The notes beneath the pieces were generated by a model that did not search any database, was not told where the DNA came from, and saw only the letters and a list, made by a program, of their open reading frames with translations. Positions 1 to 5,043 of a stretch of DNA of 9,851 bases are shown one piece after another. Positions within the stretch are counted from its first letter, which is position 1; every line of letters starts with the position of its first letter. Where the stretch lies: positions 1 through 9,851 of the forward strand of contig JAFGKX010000100.1 in NCBI GenBank assembly GCA_016928375.1, given 5' to 3'. The translations under genes and the position numbers were made by a program. This DNA is from Candidatus Omnitrophota bacterium. GTDB taxonomy: Bacteria > Omnitrophota > Gorgyraeia > JABMRG01 > JAFGKX01.

Positions 1-197
1 ATATTACGGACAAAATTTACCTTATAACCTTTATACTCGAGGTAGCGCCTTATTACATCGAAAATATAAAGGCTTCTTGCGTGGCCTATGTGGCAGTCAT
101 CATATACTGTCACGCCACAGGTATACATATTCACCACAGGCGGATTCTGCGGTTTAAACTCTTCCTTTTTTCTCGTTAACGAATTATATATTTTCAT
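1..197 (-). CDS. cysS: Cysteinyl-tRNA synthetase, N-terminal 65 codons (partial, runs off window)
   Basis: Class I aminoacyl-tRNA synthetase that charges tRNA-Cys with cysteine in the cytoplasm. Reading the minus strand from the ATG at 197-195 gives MKIYNSLTRKKEEF, then YTCGVTVYD and the HIGH motif in DDCHIGHARS (about residues 34-43). These are the hallmarks of CysS: the cysteine in YTCG (residue 27) is the zinc ligand that recognises substrate cysteine, and HIGH binds ATP. The rest of the gene lies beyond the left edge. The start is supported by family alignment and a GA-rich weak ribosome binding site (GAGAG) about 6 nt upstream. It follows cysE in the same direction, as in Bacillus, but a 343-bp gap filled with palindromes separates the two, so it may have its own promoter. 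Identification is very secure from the motifs. Confidence 0.95.
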   Translation of the reverse strand, partial: MKIYNSLTRKKEEFKPQNPPVVNMYTCGVTVYDDCHIGHARSLYIFDVIRRYLEYKGYKVNFVRN

Positions 198-206
198 AAT
201 TACTCT

Positions 207-301
207 CTCGCCTTCGGGGTCCTGCCGTCGTTTTTATCCCGCCGTGCTCATTTCATTGCGCACGGCGGGAGCCCTAAAAACGATGTCACCCCTCGGCGCA
301 T
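207..301. repeat. 95-bp palindromic dispersed repeat, copy A (cysS leader)
   Basis: This is an imperfect palindrome whose reverse complement matches 3904-3998 at about 87% by hand alignment over the central ~83 bp. An inner stem pairs cccgccgtgc (238-247) with gcacggcggg (260-269) perfectly around a 12-nt loop, and an outer stem pairs 227-236 with 275-284. The pair 235:276 is T:A here and C:G in the other copy, a compensatory change that suggests structure is kept. It ends about 9 bp upstream of the cysS ATG, so if cysS is transcribed from within the gap the hairpin lies in its leader. No T-run follows the stem on the minus strand, so it does not look like an intrinsic terminator. Confidence 0.85.
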
Positions 302-306
302 GAACT

Positions 307-334
307 AATATAAAAATGTCGCAAGCAACGGCAA
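307..334 (-). promoter_or_regulatory. Weak candidate promoter for cysS
   Basis: On the minus strand TTGCCG (334-329) and TATATT (312-307) are separated by 16 bp, matching the sigma-70 consensus at 4/6 and 5/6. It lies between the two palindromic elements and would start an RNA near position 300, giving a leader of about 100 nt that contains palindrome copy A. In AT-rich DNA such matches arise by chance, so this is only a candidate. Confidence 0.25.
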
Positions 335-540
335 AGGTTTTGCGTATTTGCCGGAGCGGTTGCTTTAACAAGTCCAAATTAAATTATTGCAAAAGCGAGG
401 AATGTGGTTTGAGCAGGGCGTGATTGGGACGAGCGACCCCGACGCGACGTCGGGGGAGCGTCCCTGCGAAAACCACTTCCGAGCTTTTATAATTTATCAA
501 AATAGCGGCAAGCGGAAGCAAATACGCAAAACCTTAGATG
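320..540. repeat. ~200-bp nested imperfect palindrome between cysE and cysS
   Basis: The stretch folds back on itself over nearly its whole length. Outermost, 334-351 is the exact reverse complement of 518-535 (18 of 18). Inside that, 381-418 pairs imperfectly with 462-495. At the centre gggacg (426-431) pairs with cgtccc (459-464), and ccccgacg (437-444) pairs perfectly with cgtcgggg (448-455) around a 3-nt loop. The right arm begins about 5 bp after the cysE stop codon. There is no credible coding frame inside. The 18-bp ends look like terminal inverted repeats, so a MITE-like non-autonomous element is one reading; a large RNA hairpin in the cysE-cysS transcript is another. No clear target-site duplication was seen. 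Confidence 0.8.
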
Positions 541-1209
541 CTATTTGCCTTCCAATTTCTTTAATCTTTCTTCCATCTCATCCATTGTCTGCATTATAGG
601 GTCAAGGACGTGCACGTGGTCTAAGCTTATGTCGATTTTTTTGCCTTCCTGCTTCGTAATCCTCCCAGGTACGCCTACAACCGTCGAATTAGGCGGCACA
701 TCTTTTATCACAACGGCATTCGCGCCGACATATGAATTATCGCCTATGGTAATATTTCCCAAAATTTTCGCGCCTGCGCCTACAACAACATTATTTCCTA
801 TTGTTGGATGGCGCTTGCCTTTTTCTTTGCCTGTTCCGCCTAATGTTACGCCCTGGTATAAAGTAACATTATTGCCTATTATGGTAGTTTCGCCTATGAC
901 AACGCCCATGCCATGGTCTATGAAAAACCCTTTTTTTATCCTTGAGCCGGGATGTATTTCTATGCCTGTCAAAAATTTCGCGAACTGCGAAATCATCCTT
1001 GGCAAAAACGGGATTTTAAGACCGCGTAAAAAATGGGCTATACGATAGGCGACCATTGCCTGCAGCCCCGAATACGTAAGTATGACCTCCAAAAAATTCG
1101 CGGCAGCGGGGTCTCTTTCGAATATGGCTTTCAGATCATCCTTGAAAGATACTGCCACAAATACGATATAAAATAATATCGCTCCTATGATAATCAATAA
1201 AATATTCAT
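541..1209 (-). CDS. cysE: Serine O-acetyltransferase with an extra N-terminal membrane segment
   Basis: Transfers acetyl from acetyl-CoA to L-serine, giving O-acetylserine, the precursor of cysteine. The 222-residue protein shows the family core FERDPAAANFLEVILTYSG (residues 30-48), the catalytic DHGMGVVIGET region (98-108), GGTGKEKGKRHPTIG (124-138), and left-handed beta-helix hexapeptide repeats to about 185, followed by a charged C-terminal tail. Residues 1-21 form an uncharged hydrophobic stretch ahead of the point where related soluble enzymes begin (FKDDLKAIFERD here); this resembles a membrane anchor. The ATG at 1209 is backed by a good AGGAG site about 6 nt upstream, so the extension appears genuine. 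The gene lies 12 nt downstream of ispF, and its ribosome binding site overlaps that gap, pointing to one operon. cysS follows, as in Firmicutes. Confidence 0.93.
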   Translation of the reverse strand: MNILLIIIGAILFYIVFVAVSFKDDLKAIFERDPAAANFLEVILTYSGLQAMVAYRIAHFLRGLKIPFLPRMISQFAKFLTGIEIHPGSRIKKGFFIDHGMGVVIGETTIIGNNVTLYQGVTLGGTGKEKGKRHPTIGNNVVVGAGAKILGNITIGDNSYVGANAVVIKDVPPNSTVVGVPGRITKQEGKKIDISLDHVHVLDPIMQTMDEMEERLKKLEGK

Positions 1210-1221
1210 GCTAAACTCCTG

Positions 1222-1680
1222 TTATTTCAATAGCGCTACTGCGTAAGCTGCTATTGCCTCTGTTTTCCTTGTGCCTTCTTCTGTTGTTGCTTTTATATTT
1301 ATTTTATCCGGTTTTATTTTCAATGTTTTTGCGATATTTAAGATCATTTTATTCCTATAAGGCGATATTTTAGGCGCCTGGGCCAATATCATCGTATCAA
1401 TATTTTGTATGGAATATTTTTTCTGCTTTATTATAGCTAAAGTCTTATCCAGAAGTTTCAAACTTGATATATTTTTAAAACGCTTATCAGTGTTCGGAAA
1501 GTATTTTCCGATATCCGGTAATCCTGCTGCGCCTAAAAGCGCGTCGCATACCGCGTGAAGCAATACATCCGCATCGGAGTGGCCAAGAAGGCCCTTTTTA
1601 TGCGGTATTTGTACGCCACCTAATACAAGCTTACGCCCTTTAACAAGCCTGTGTATATCGTATCCTATTCCTATTCGCAT
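1222..1680 (-). CDS. ispF: 2-C-methyl-D-erythritol 2,4-cyclodiphosphate synthase
   Basis: Fifth step of the MEP isoprenoid pathway: it cyclises CDP-methylerythritol 2-phosphate to the cyclodiphosphate with loss of CMP. The 152-residue protein has the usual length (about 155-160) and motifs: GYDIHRL with metal ligands D8 and H10, GHSDADVLLHAVCDALLGA (33-51) with H42, DIGKYFPNTD (56-65), and KATTEEG near 130-136. Compared with the common KATTTEKLGFTGR form, the loop after KATT appears about three residues shorter, although the TTE acid motif remains. The ATG at 1680 is preceded by GGTGG at a suitable distance, and that site lies directly at the edge of the palindromic repeat 1691-1795. It belongs to the same direction and pathway as ispD and is followed by cysE after 12 nt. 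Confidence 0.96.
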   Translation of the reverse strand: MRIGIGYDIHRLVKGRKLVLGGVQIPHKKGLLGHSDADVLLHAVCDALLGAAGLPDIGKYFPNTDKRFKNISSLKLLDKTLAIIKQKKYSIQNIDTMILAQAPKISPYRNKMILNIAKTLKIKPDKINIKATTEEGTRKTEAIAAYAVALLK

Positions 1681-1690
1681 AATGAACCAC

Positions 1691-1795
1691 CGTCATTGCG
1701 AGGAGTTCCGAAGGAACAACGAAGCCTGCCTTGCCGGCAGGCAGGCAATCTTTTTTTTTGGATTGCTTCGCTCACTTCGTTCGCTCGCAATGACG
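1691..1795. repeat. Palindromic dispersed repeat (CGTCATTGCGAG family) between ispD and ispF
   Basis: The ends cgtcattgcgag (1691-1702) and ctcgcaatgacg (1784-1795) are perfect reverse complements, and the inner arms cgaag...caatc and gattgcttcg (1761-1770) also pair around a T-rich loop. Repeats beginning CGTCATTGCGAG are scattered in many bacterial genomes; I recognise the type but cannot name a family. One end overlaps the 3' end of ispD and provides its stop codon; the other ends 10 bp before the ispF start. The T-run is in the loop, not after the stem, so this is not a typical terminator. A smaller palindrome interrupts the left arm. Confidence 0.9.
1725..1745. repeat. 21-bp palindromic insert inside the larger repeat
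   Basis: Removing these 21 bases (beginning cctgcc, centre tgccggca, ending ggcagg) restores the left arm to cgaagcaatc, the reverse complement of 1761-1770. The insert is itself nearly self-complementary. It therefore looks like a second, GC-rich mobile palindrome that landed inside the first. Confidence 0.75.
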
Positions 1796-2476
1796 ACCTT
1801 TTAACAATGCCTGTGCTATTTTTATGTCTTCTTTCGTGGTTATCTTTATATTTTTATAATCGCCAAAGACAATCTTGATCTTGCCGCCGCATGCTTCAAC
1901 TAATGATGCGTCGTCGCTAAAATCAAAAGCCTTTTTGCCTAATTTTTTGTATGCGTTAAGCAATATATTTTTACCGAATACCTGCGGCGTCTGTGCTTCA
2001 TATAACGCGTTTCTTTTGGGCGTCGATAAAATATAACTATTTTTAAGGTTTATTTTCTTTATCGTGGATTTGACCGGTATTGCGGCAATGCAATTTATAC
2101 CTTTTTTGACGTTTATAACGCACCTTTTTATAATATCCTGCGTTAGGAAAGGCCTGGCCGCGTCATGTATTAAAACAATGCCGCAGTTTTCGCAGGCGCG
2201 CAATCCATTATAAACAGAACGCGCGCGGGTCGAGCCGCCTATAACTATTTTCTTAAGTTTTTTATATTTTTTACTGCGAAGAATATTATCGGCTTTATTC
2301 AATAAACCCTTAGCCGCCACGAGTATTATCTCGTCAATAAAGCGCGATTTATCAAACGCATTGAGCGAATAAAGTAATATCGGCTTATTGTTTATCCTTA
2401 TGAGCGGCTTCGGCGCAGAAACACCCATCCGCCTGCCTGCCCCACCAGCCACTATTATAGCTGTAATTTTTTTCAT
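1772..2476 (-). CDS. ispD: 2-C-methyl-D-erythritol 4-phosphate cytidylyltransferase
   Basis: Third step of the MEP pathway: joins CTP and methylerythritol 4-phosphate to give CDP-methylerythritol. The 234-residue length is normal. Seen in order: the nucleotide-binding loop VAGGAGRRMG (9-18) with PKP at 22-24, HDAARPF (104-110), AQTPQVF (161-167) preceded by PKR (153-155), SDDASLVE (187-194), and NIKITTKED (209-217). The ATG overlaps the stop of the upstream exported-protein gene in an ATGA arrangement, which implies coupled translation. The last seven residues, RHCERTK, and the TGA stop are encoded by the dispersed repeat 1691-1795, so the native C-terminus has been replaced or extended by repeat sequence. 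The essential core is intact, so the enzyme should be active. Confidence 0.96.
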   Translation of the reverse strand: MKKITAIIVAGGAGRRMGVSAPKPLIRINNKPILLYSLNAFDKSRFIDEIILVAAKGLLNKADNILRSKKYKKLKKIVIGGSTRARSVYNGLRACENCGIVLIHDAARPFLTQDIIKRCVINVKKGINCIAAIPVKSTIKKINLKNSYILSTPKRNALYEAQTPQVFGKNILLNAYKKLGKKAFDFSDDASLVEACGGKIKIVFGDYKNIKITTKEDIKIAQALLKGRHCERTK

Positions 2477-3168
2477 GCTGCCTGTAAAATAATATTTTCT
2501 GCGATGTCTGGCTGCATAGCCAACCCGCTTTCTGCTTTTAAAGCGATTTCTTTAGCTAATTGCTCTATTGCAACCATATACTTATAAAGATACTCATAAA
2601 AAAATGGGTCGCAACCTGTATTATCTGGGCCATCTGAAATACCATTCGCTATAAATTTTTCATATATTCCATCAAGTTCTGCAATATTTTCAGGCGGAAA
2701 CATTTCTTTTATATCTTCATTTTTAATCAGGCCTTGTAAAATATTGAATGCTTCATTCACAAATTTTATATCTATCACTTTGTGATTTTTACTTCGCACA
2801 ACAATAGCAATCTGTCTTATGTTTACAAAATGTACTAAATGTTTCAAATCGAGTATGTCGGGATAAAGTAATTCCAATGCCTTTCTTTTACATTCCTCAT
2901 CTATGCCTGATGCCGGTATAGTTACCGCAGGTAATTTAAAACTTATTTCGATGCCACATCTGTCCGATAATAATCTGCATATACAATATATATTGCGAAG
3001 CGGCCTTATGTGTAATTTAAAATTAACTTTCATCTTATGAGTCGCTGCATTTTCAGTAGCACCACGCCTTAGTCCCCCCCTAATACCTGCCATAGGCCGC
3101 AAACATAATCCATCCTGCTGCATCACAAAAATAAAACATATAATCAGTATAATAATTTTTATTTTCAT
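2473..3168 (-). CDS. Unrecognised exported protein (231 aa) with LCLRPMA after the signal peptide
   Basis: I do not recognise a family. Residues 1-22 look like a signal peptide: lysines at 2 and 4, hydrophobic core IIILIICFIFVM (5-16), then QQDGLC. The sequence LRPMAG follows. DGLC does not fit a lipobox, so a lipoprotein is unlikely. The mature part has a basic stretch (GLRRGATENAATHKMK), then a mixed alpha/beta region with a strand-like IRQIAIVV, several cysteines and a helical C-terminus rich in acidic residues; no catalytic motif is evident. The gene begins 2 nt after the toxin stop with little ribosome binding site of its own and ends in an ATGA overlap with ispD, so it probably depends on coupled translation. 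The LRPM-type processed end resembles exported proteins I associate with Omnitrophota; that is recollection only. Confidence 0.75.
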   Translation of the reverse strand: MKIKIIILIICFIFVMQQDGLCLRPMAGIRGGLRRGATENAATHKMKVNFKLHIRPLRNIYCICRLLSDRCGIEISFKLPAVTIPASGIDEECKRKALELLYPDILDLKHLVHFVNIRQIAIVVRSKNHKVIDIKFVNEAFNILQGLIKNEDIKEMFPPENIAELDGIYEKFIANGISDGPDNTGCDPFFYEYLYKYMVAIEQLAKEIALKAESGLAMQPDIAENIILQAA

Positions 3169-3170
3169 AA

Positions 3171-3473
3171 TTAAATATTATTCAGAAACTGCCGTATCTG
3201 ATCATGGTTTCCGGCGAGTACTGCTATACATTTATCTGCCTCTCTTATCAATACCACGCGGATATTTGATTCTATCCCTGCTTCATAATATGGCTTTTGA
3301 AGCTGTTTATAGAAAAATCCGGAATCTATTTCTTTGACCGTGCCTATATTGCAATTACTGTTATAATAAGCCGATAGGCATTCTAATATTTTTGCTACTA
3401 CTTGTTTTTGCTGTGTACCTAAATGTTTTAAACTTCTTGAAAAAGACGGCCTATAATAAAGAAATAGCGGCAT
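3171..3473 (-). CDS. RelE/ParE-superfamily toxin (putative mRNA interferase)
   Basis: Small 100-residue protein of the size and layout of RelE-like toxins, which usually cut mRNA at the ribosome. The N-terminus YYRPSFSRSLKHL (6-18) resembles the family's first strand and helix; QQKQVVAKILECL follows as a second helix, and the C-terminal half has the strands KEIDSGFFYKQL and IRVVLIREADKCIAVLAGNH with R72 at the position of the usual conserved arginine. The typical terminal lysine/tyrosine pattern is not obvious, so catalytic activity is uncertain. It starts 4 nt after the stop of an AbrB-type antitoxin gene and carries a GGAT-type binding site inside that gene's end, which is the classic antitoxin-first order. 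A HigB- or Gp49-like relative is an alternative label. Confidence 0.65.
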   Translation of the reverse strand: MPLFLYYRPSFSRSLKHLGTQQKQVVAKILECLSAYYNSNCNIGTVKEIDSGFFYKQLQKPYYEAGIESNIRVVLIREADKCIAVLAGNHDQIRQFLNNI

Positions 3474-3477
3474 AATT

Positions 3478-3732
3478 CTATCCGGCCCTTTTTATTTTTT
3501 CTATGAAGCTCTTCGTAATCTTCTTTTCTTTGCCTTGTTCTTTTTTAGATAGCATATCCAGCTTTGCATATTCCTCTTTGGTAAAGACCTTTTCTTTTAC
3601 CTCCAAAGGAATAAGTTCTATCCTGTTGCCGGATATCACTATGTTAAACATGGTTCCTTCCCCAAGCCCTAAGATATTTGTTATCTTTTTAGGTATCGTA
3701 ACCTGATTTTTGGTTTTCATTATAATAGTCAT
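3478..3732 (-). CDS. AbrB/MazE-type antitoxin
   Basis: An 84-residue protein with a swapped-hairpin AbrB DNA-binding domain at its N-terminus: KNQVTIPKKITNILGLGEGTMFNIVISGNRIELIPLE (8-44) matches the family pattern of VTIPKxIR...LGL..G. The lysine-rich, helical C-terminus (45-84) would be the toxin-binding part. Such proteins commonly repress their own operon. An ATG at 3756 is in frame but falls inside the predicted promoter's -10 element. The ATG at 3732 is preceded by GGAGGTGAT with 8 nt between GGAGG and the start, so I choose it; this gives MTIIMKTKNQ as N-terminus. The toxin follows after 4 nt. AbrB antitoxins are more often paired with MazF or PIN toxins, but PrlF-YhaV is a known AbrB-RelE-type precedent. 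Confidence 0.82.
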   Translation of the reverse strand: MTIIMKTKNQVTIPKKITNILGLGEGTMFNIVISGNRIELIPLEVKEKVFTKEEYAKLDMLSKKEQGKEKKITKSFIEKIKRAG

Positions 3733-3740
3733 CTTCATCA

Positions 3741-3749
3741 CCTCCACAA
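3741..3749 (-). promoter_or_regulatory. Strong Shine-Dalgarno site that fixes the antitoxin start
   Basis: GGAGGTGAT on the minus strand begins at 3745 and is a near-perfect complement of the 16S rRNA tail. GGAGG ends 8 nt before the ATG at 3732-3730, while the in-frame ATG at 3756 lies upstream of it. It is the strongest binding site among the TA and isp genes. Confidence 0.75.
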
Positions 3750-3751
3750 TA

Positions 3752-3787
3752 AGCATACACTATAGTTAGAAAGTAGTCAAGTATGAA
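3752..3787 (-). promoter_or_regulatory. Promoter of the toxin-antitoxin operon (two overlapping candidates)
   Basis: Minus strand: TTGACT (3780-3775), 17 bp, TATGCT (3757-3752) matches sigma-70 consensus at 5/6 and 4/6. An overlapping alternative is TTCATA (3787-3782), 17 bp, TATAGT (3764-3759), at 4/6 and 5/6. Either would start RNA just ahead of the GGAGG site, with a very short leader. It is the best promoter signal in the window and lies immediately upstream of the antitoxin gene, where an AbrB-type protein would be expected to bind. Everything from the antitoxin down to cysE could be read from it. Confidence 0.6.
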
Positions 3788-3837
3788 ATTCAGCAATTCC
3801 TACTTTATACCCACAAGCTAAGTCGAGAAACCTCTGC

Positions 3838-3880
3838 GATGATGGTGAAAGTTTTGCGTGTTTGTCGGAGCGACTGTATA
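3838..3880. repeat. Solo copy of the cysE-cysS palindrome end sequence
   Basis: The stretch ggtgaaagttttgcgtg followed by tttgtcggagcg matches 331-363 at roughly 26 of 33 positions. The core gttttgcgtrtttg occurs here at 3851-3864, at 337-350 and, reversed, at 519-532. No second arm is found nearby, so it may be a remnant of the larger element. It lies on the plus side next to palindrome copy B. Confidence 0.6.
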
Positions 3881-3903
3881 AAATTGCGAGTAATACAAAT
3901 TTT

Positions 3904-3998
3904 ATGCCGAGGGGTGGCCATCGTTTTCAGGGCTCCCGTCGCGCGCAGCGAAGCGAGCACGGCGGGATGAAAACGATGACAGGACCCCGAGGCCCTCG
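3904..3998. repeat. 95-bp palindromic dispersed repeat, copy B (directly after the yacL stop)
   Basis: Reverse-complement partner of 207-301. The stem catcgttttca / tgaaaacgatg is perfect over 11 bp here and encloses a second GC-rich stem. The element begins at the base adjoining the yacL stop codon (3999-4001). No poly-U run follows on the minus strand, so a terminator role is unsupported, although the hairpin would be strong in the yacL transcript and could protect its 3' end. Confidence 0.85.
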
Positions 3999-5024
3999 CT
4001 ACTTCTGTCTTGGATAATAAGCATTTTCGACTTTTGCGAAAATCATCCTGCCTGCCGCTGTCTGCAGCACGCTCGTAACAATTACTTTCTTCATCTGGCC
4101 TATTAAGCCTCTCCCGCCTTCAACCACTATCATAGTGCCGTCATCCAGATAACCAATGCCCTGGTTCTGCTCCTTGCCTTCTTTAACGACTTTTACCTCT
4201 ACTGTTTCACCTGGCAGCATTATGGGCTTTAATGCGTTTGAAAGCTCGTTTATGTTAAGCACGCTCACGCCTTCGAATTCCGCTACTTTATTAAGATTAT
4301 AATCATTAGTAAAGATCTTAGCGTGTAATACCTTGGCAAGCTTCACAAGCTTCGCATCTACCTCGCGCACATCCGGGAAATCTTCTTCGTGTATTTTTAC
4401 GTCGACATGCGGGCTTTTTTGCATCTTATTCAATATATCAAGCCCGCGGCGCCCGCGATTTCTTTTTAAAGCGTCCTGTGAATCTGCTATCTGCTGAAGT
4501 TCTTTCAATACAAATCTCGGCACTATAAACCTGCCCTGTATAAATTTACTTTCGCATATATCCGCTATTCTTCCGTCTATGATAACGCTTGTATCCAGTA
4601 TCGTGTTTGTTTCTTCTTTATCCTGTCTTGAAAATTTTACATAGGGTATGACCAGGCTGAATTCATCCTTTCCTCTTATTGCTATAGTCATGCCCAGATA
4701 ACAGAAAATCAGGGTCAATATAACCTGCATTATCATTGCCACGGTCTCATTGGCCCTGTTTATGGATTTCAATATGAACGAATCGGACAAAAGCTTAGCG
4801 ATCAACAACCCGAATACAAGTCCGAATACCGCGGCTGATAGCCCTCTTACGGAAATCTTACGCAGGCTGAACTCCGCGATGATAATAAGCGCTGCGATTA
4901 AAAACCCGCCGGTTAATCCTATAAAAGGCAGGTAATTATTGAATGCGCCGAATATCAACCCTATCTGATATCCGACTACGCTGCTTATAACAACAAAAAA
5001 TACTCTGATAAAAAACAATGACAT
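3999..5024 (-). CDS. yacL: YacL-like membrane protein with PIN and TRAM domains
   Basis: A 341-residue protein of the usual YacL layout. Four hydrophobic segments are visible at about 3-26, 34-54, 61-80 and 94-116, anchoring it in the inner membrane. A cytoplasmic PIN-type nuclease domain follows, with the acidic residues D144 in ILDTSVIIDGR, E175 in VLKELQQIADS and D241 in IFTNDYNLNKVA; these fit a metal-dependent RNase site. A C-terminal TRAM domain (about 271-335, PGETVEVKVVKEG...GIGYLDDGTMIVVEGG) likely binds RNA. The substrate of this family is not well established. The ATG at 5024 has a strong AAGGAGGA site 9-10 nt upstream. It lies 19 nt after radA; in Bacillus disA lies between them and is missing here. 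Downstream, a palindromic repeat begins at the base after the stop. Confidence 0.92.
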   Translation of the reverse strand: MSLFFIRVFFVVISSVVGYQIGLIFGAFNNYLPFIGLTGGFLIAALIIIAEFSLRKISVRGLSAAVFGLVFGLLIAKLLSDSFILKSINRANETVAMIMQVILTLIFCYLGMTIAIRGKDEFSLVIPYVKFSRQDKEETNTILDTSVIIDGRIADICESKFIQGRFIVPRFVLKELQQIADSQDALKRNRGRRGLDILNKMQKSPHVDVKIHEEDFPDVREVDAKLVKLAKVLHAKIFTNDYNLNKVAEFEGVSVLNINELSNALKPIMLPGETVEVKVVKEGKEQNQGIGYLDDGTMIVVEGGRGLIGQMKKVIVTSVLQTAAGRMIFAKVENAYYPRQK

Positions 5025-5043
5025 AAAACAAAATCCTCCTTAA

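Noticed and set aside
198..330. Possible T-box riboswitch ahead of cysS, because GAGGGGTG... and the copy at 3904 resemble part of the T-box sequence
   Set aside because: The match is partial, lies inside a dispersed palindrome also present after yacL, and no specifier loop or terminator/antiterminator pair is visible.
88..599. Two short plus-strand open frames (88-303 and 387-599)
   Set aside because: They run antisense through cysS or across palindromic DNA, lack ribosome binding sites and resemble no protein.
545..1048. Plus-strand 167-codon open frame opposite cysE
   Set aside because: It is the antisense shadow of a well-conserved enzyme gene; the frame has no family-like sequence or start signal.
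1691..1795. Intrinsic terminator between ispD and ispF
   Set aside because: The T-run is in the loop of the palindrome and reads as A on the transcribed RNA; nothing U-rich follows the stem in the direction of transcription.
1651..1878. Plus-strand open frame across the ispD-ispF repeat
   Set aside because: It consists of the antisense of ispF, the palindromic repeat and the antisense of ispD.
2425..2450. GC-rich cgcctgcctgcccc stretch in ispD as another copy of the 21-bp palindrome
   Set aside because: It encodes the conserved GGAGRRMG loop and lacks the second palindrome half, so the likeness is due to codon content.
3904..3998. Rho-independent terminator after yacL
   Set aside because: The hairpin is strong but is followed by GGCCACCCCTCGG and not by a U-run, and it occurs elsewhere in the opposite direction.
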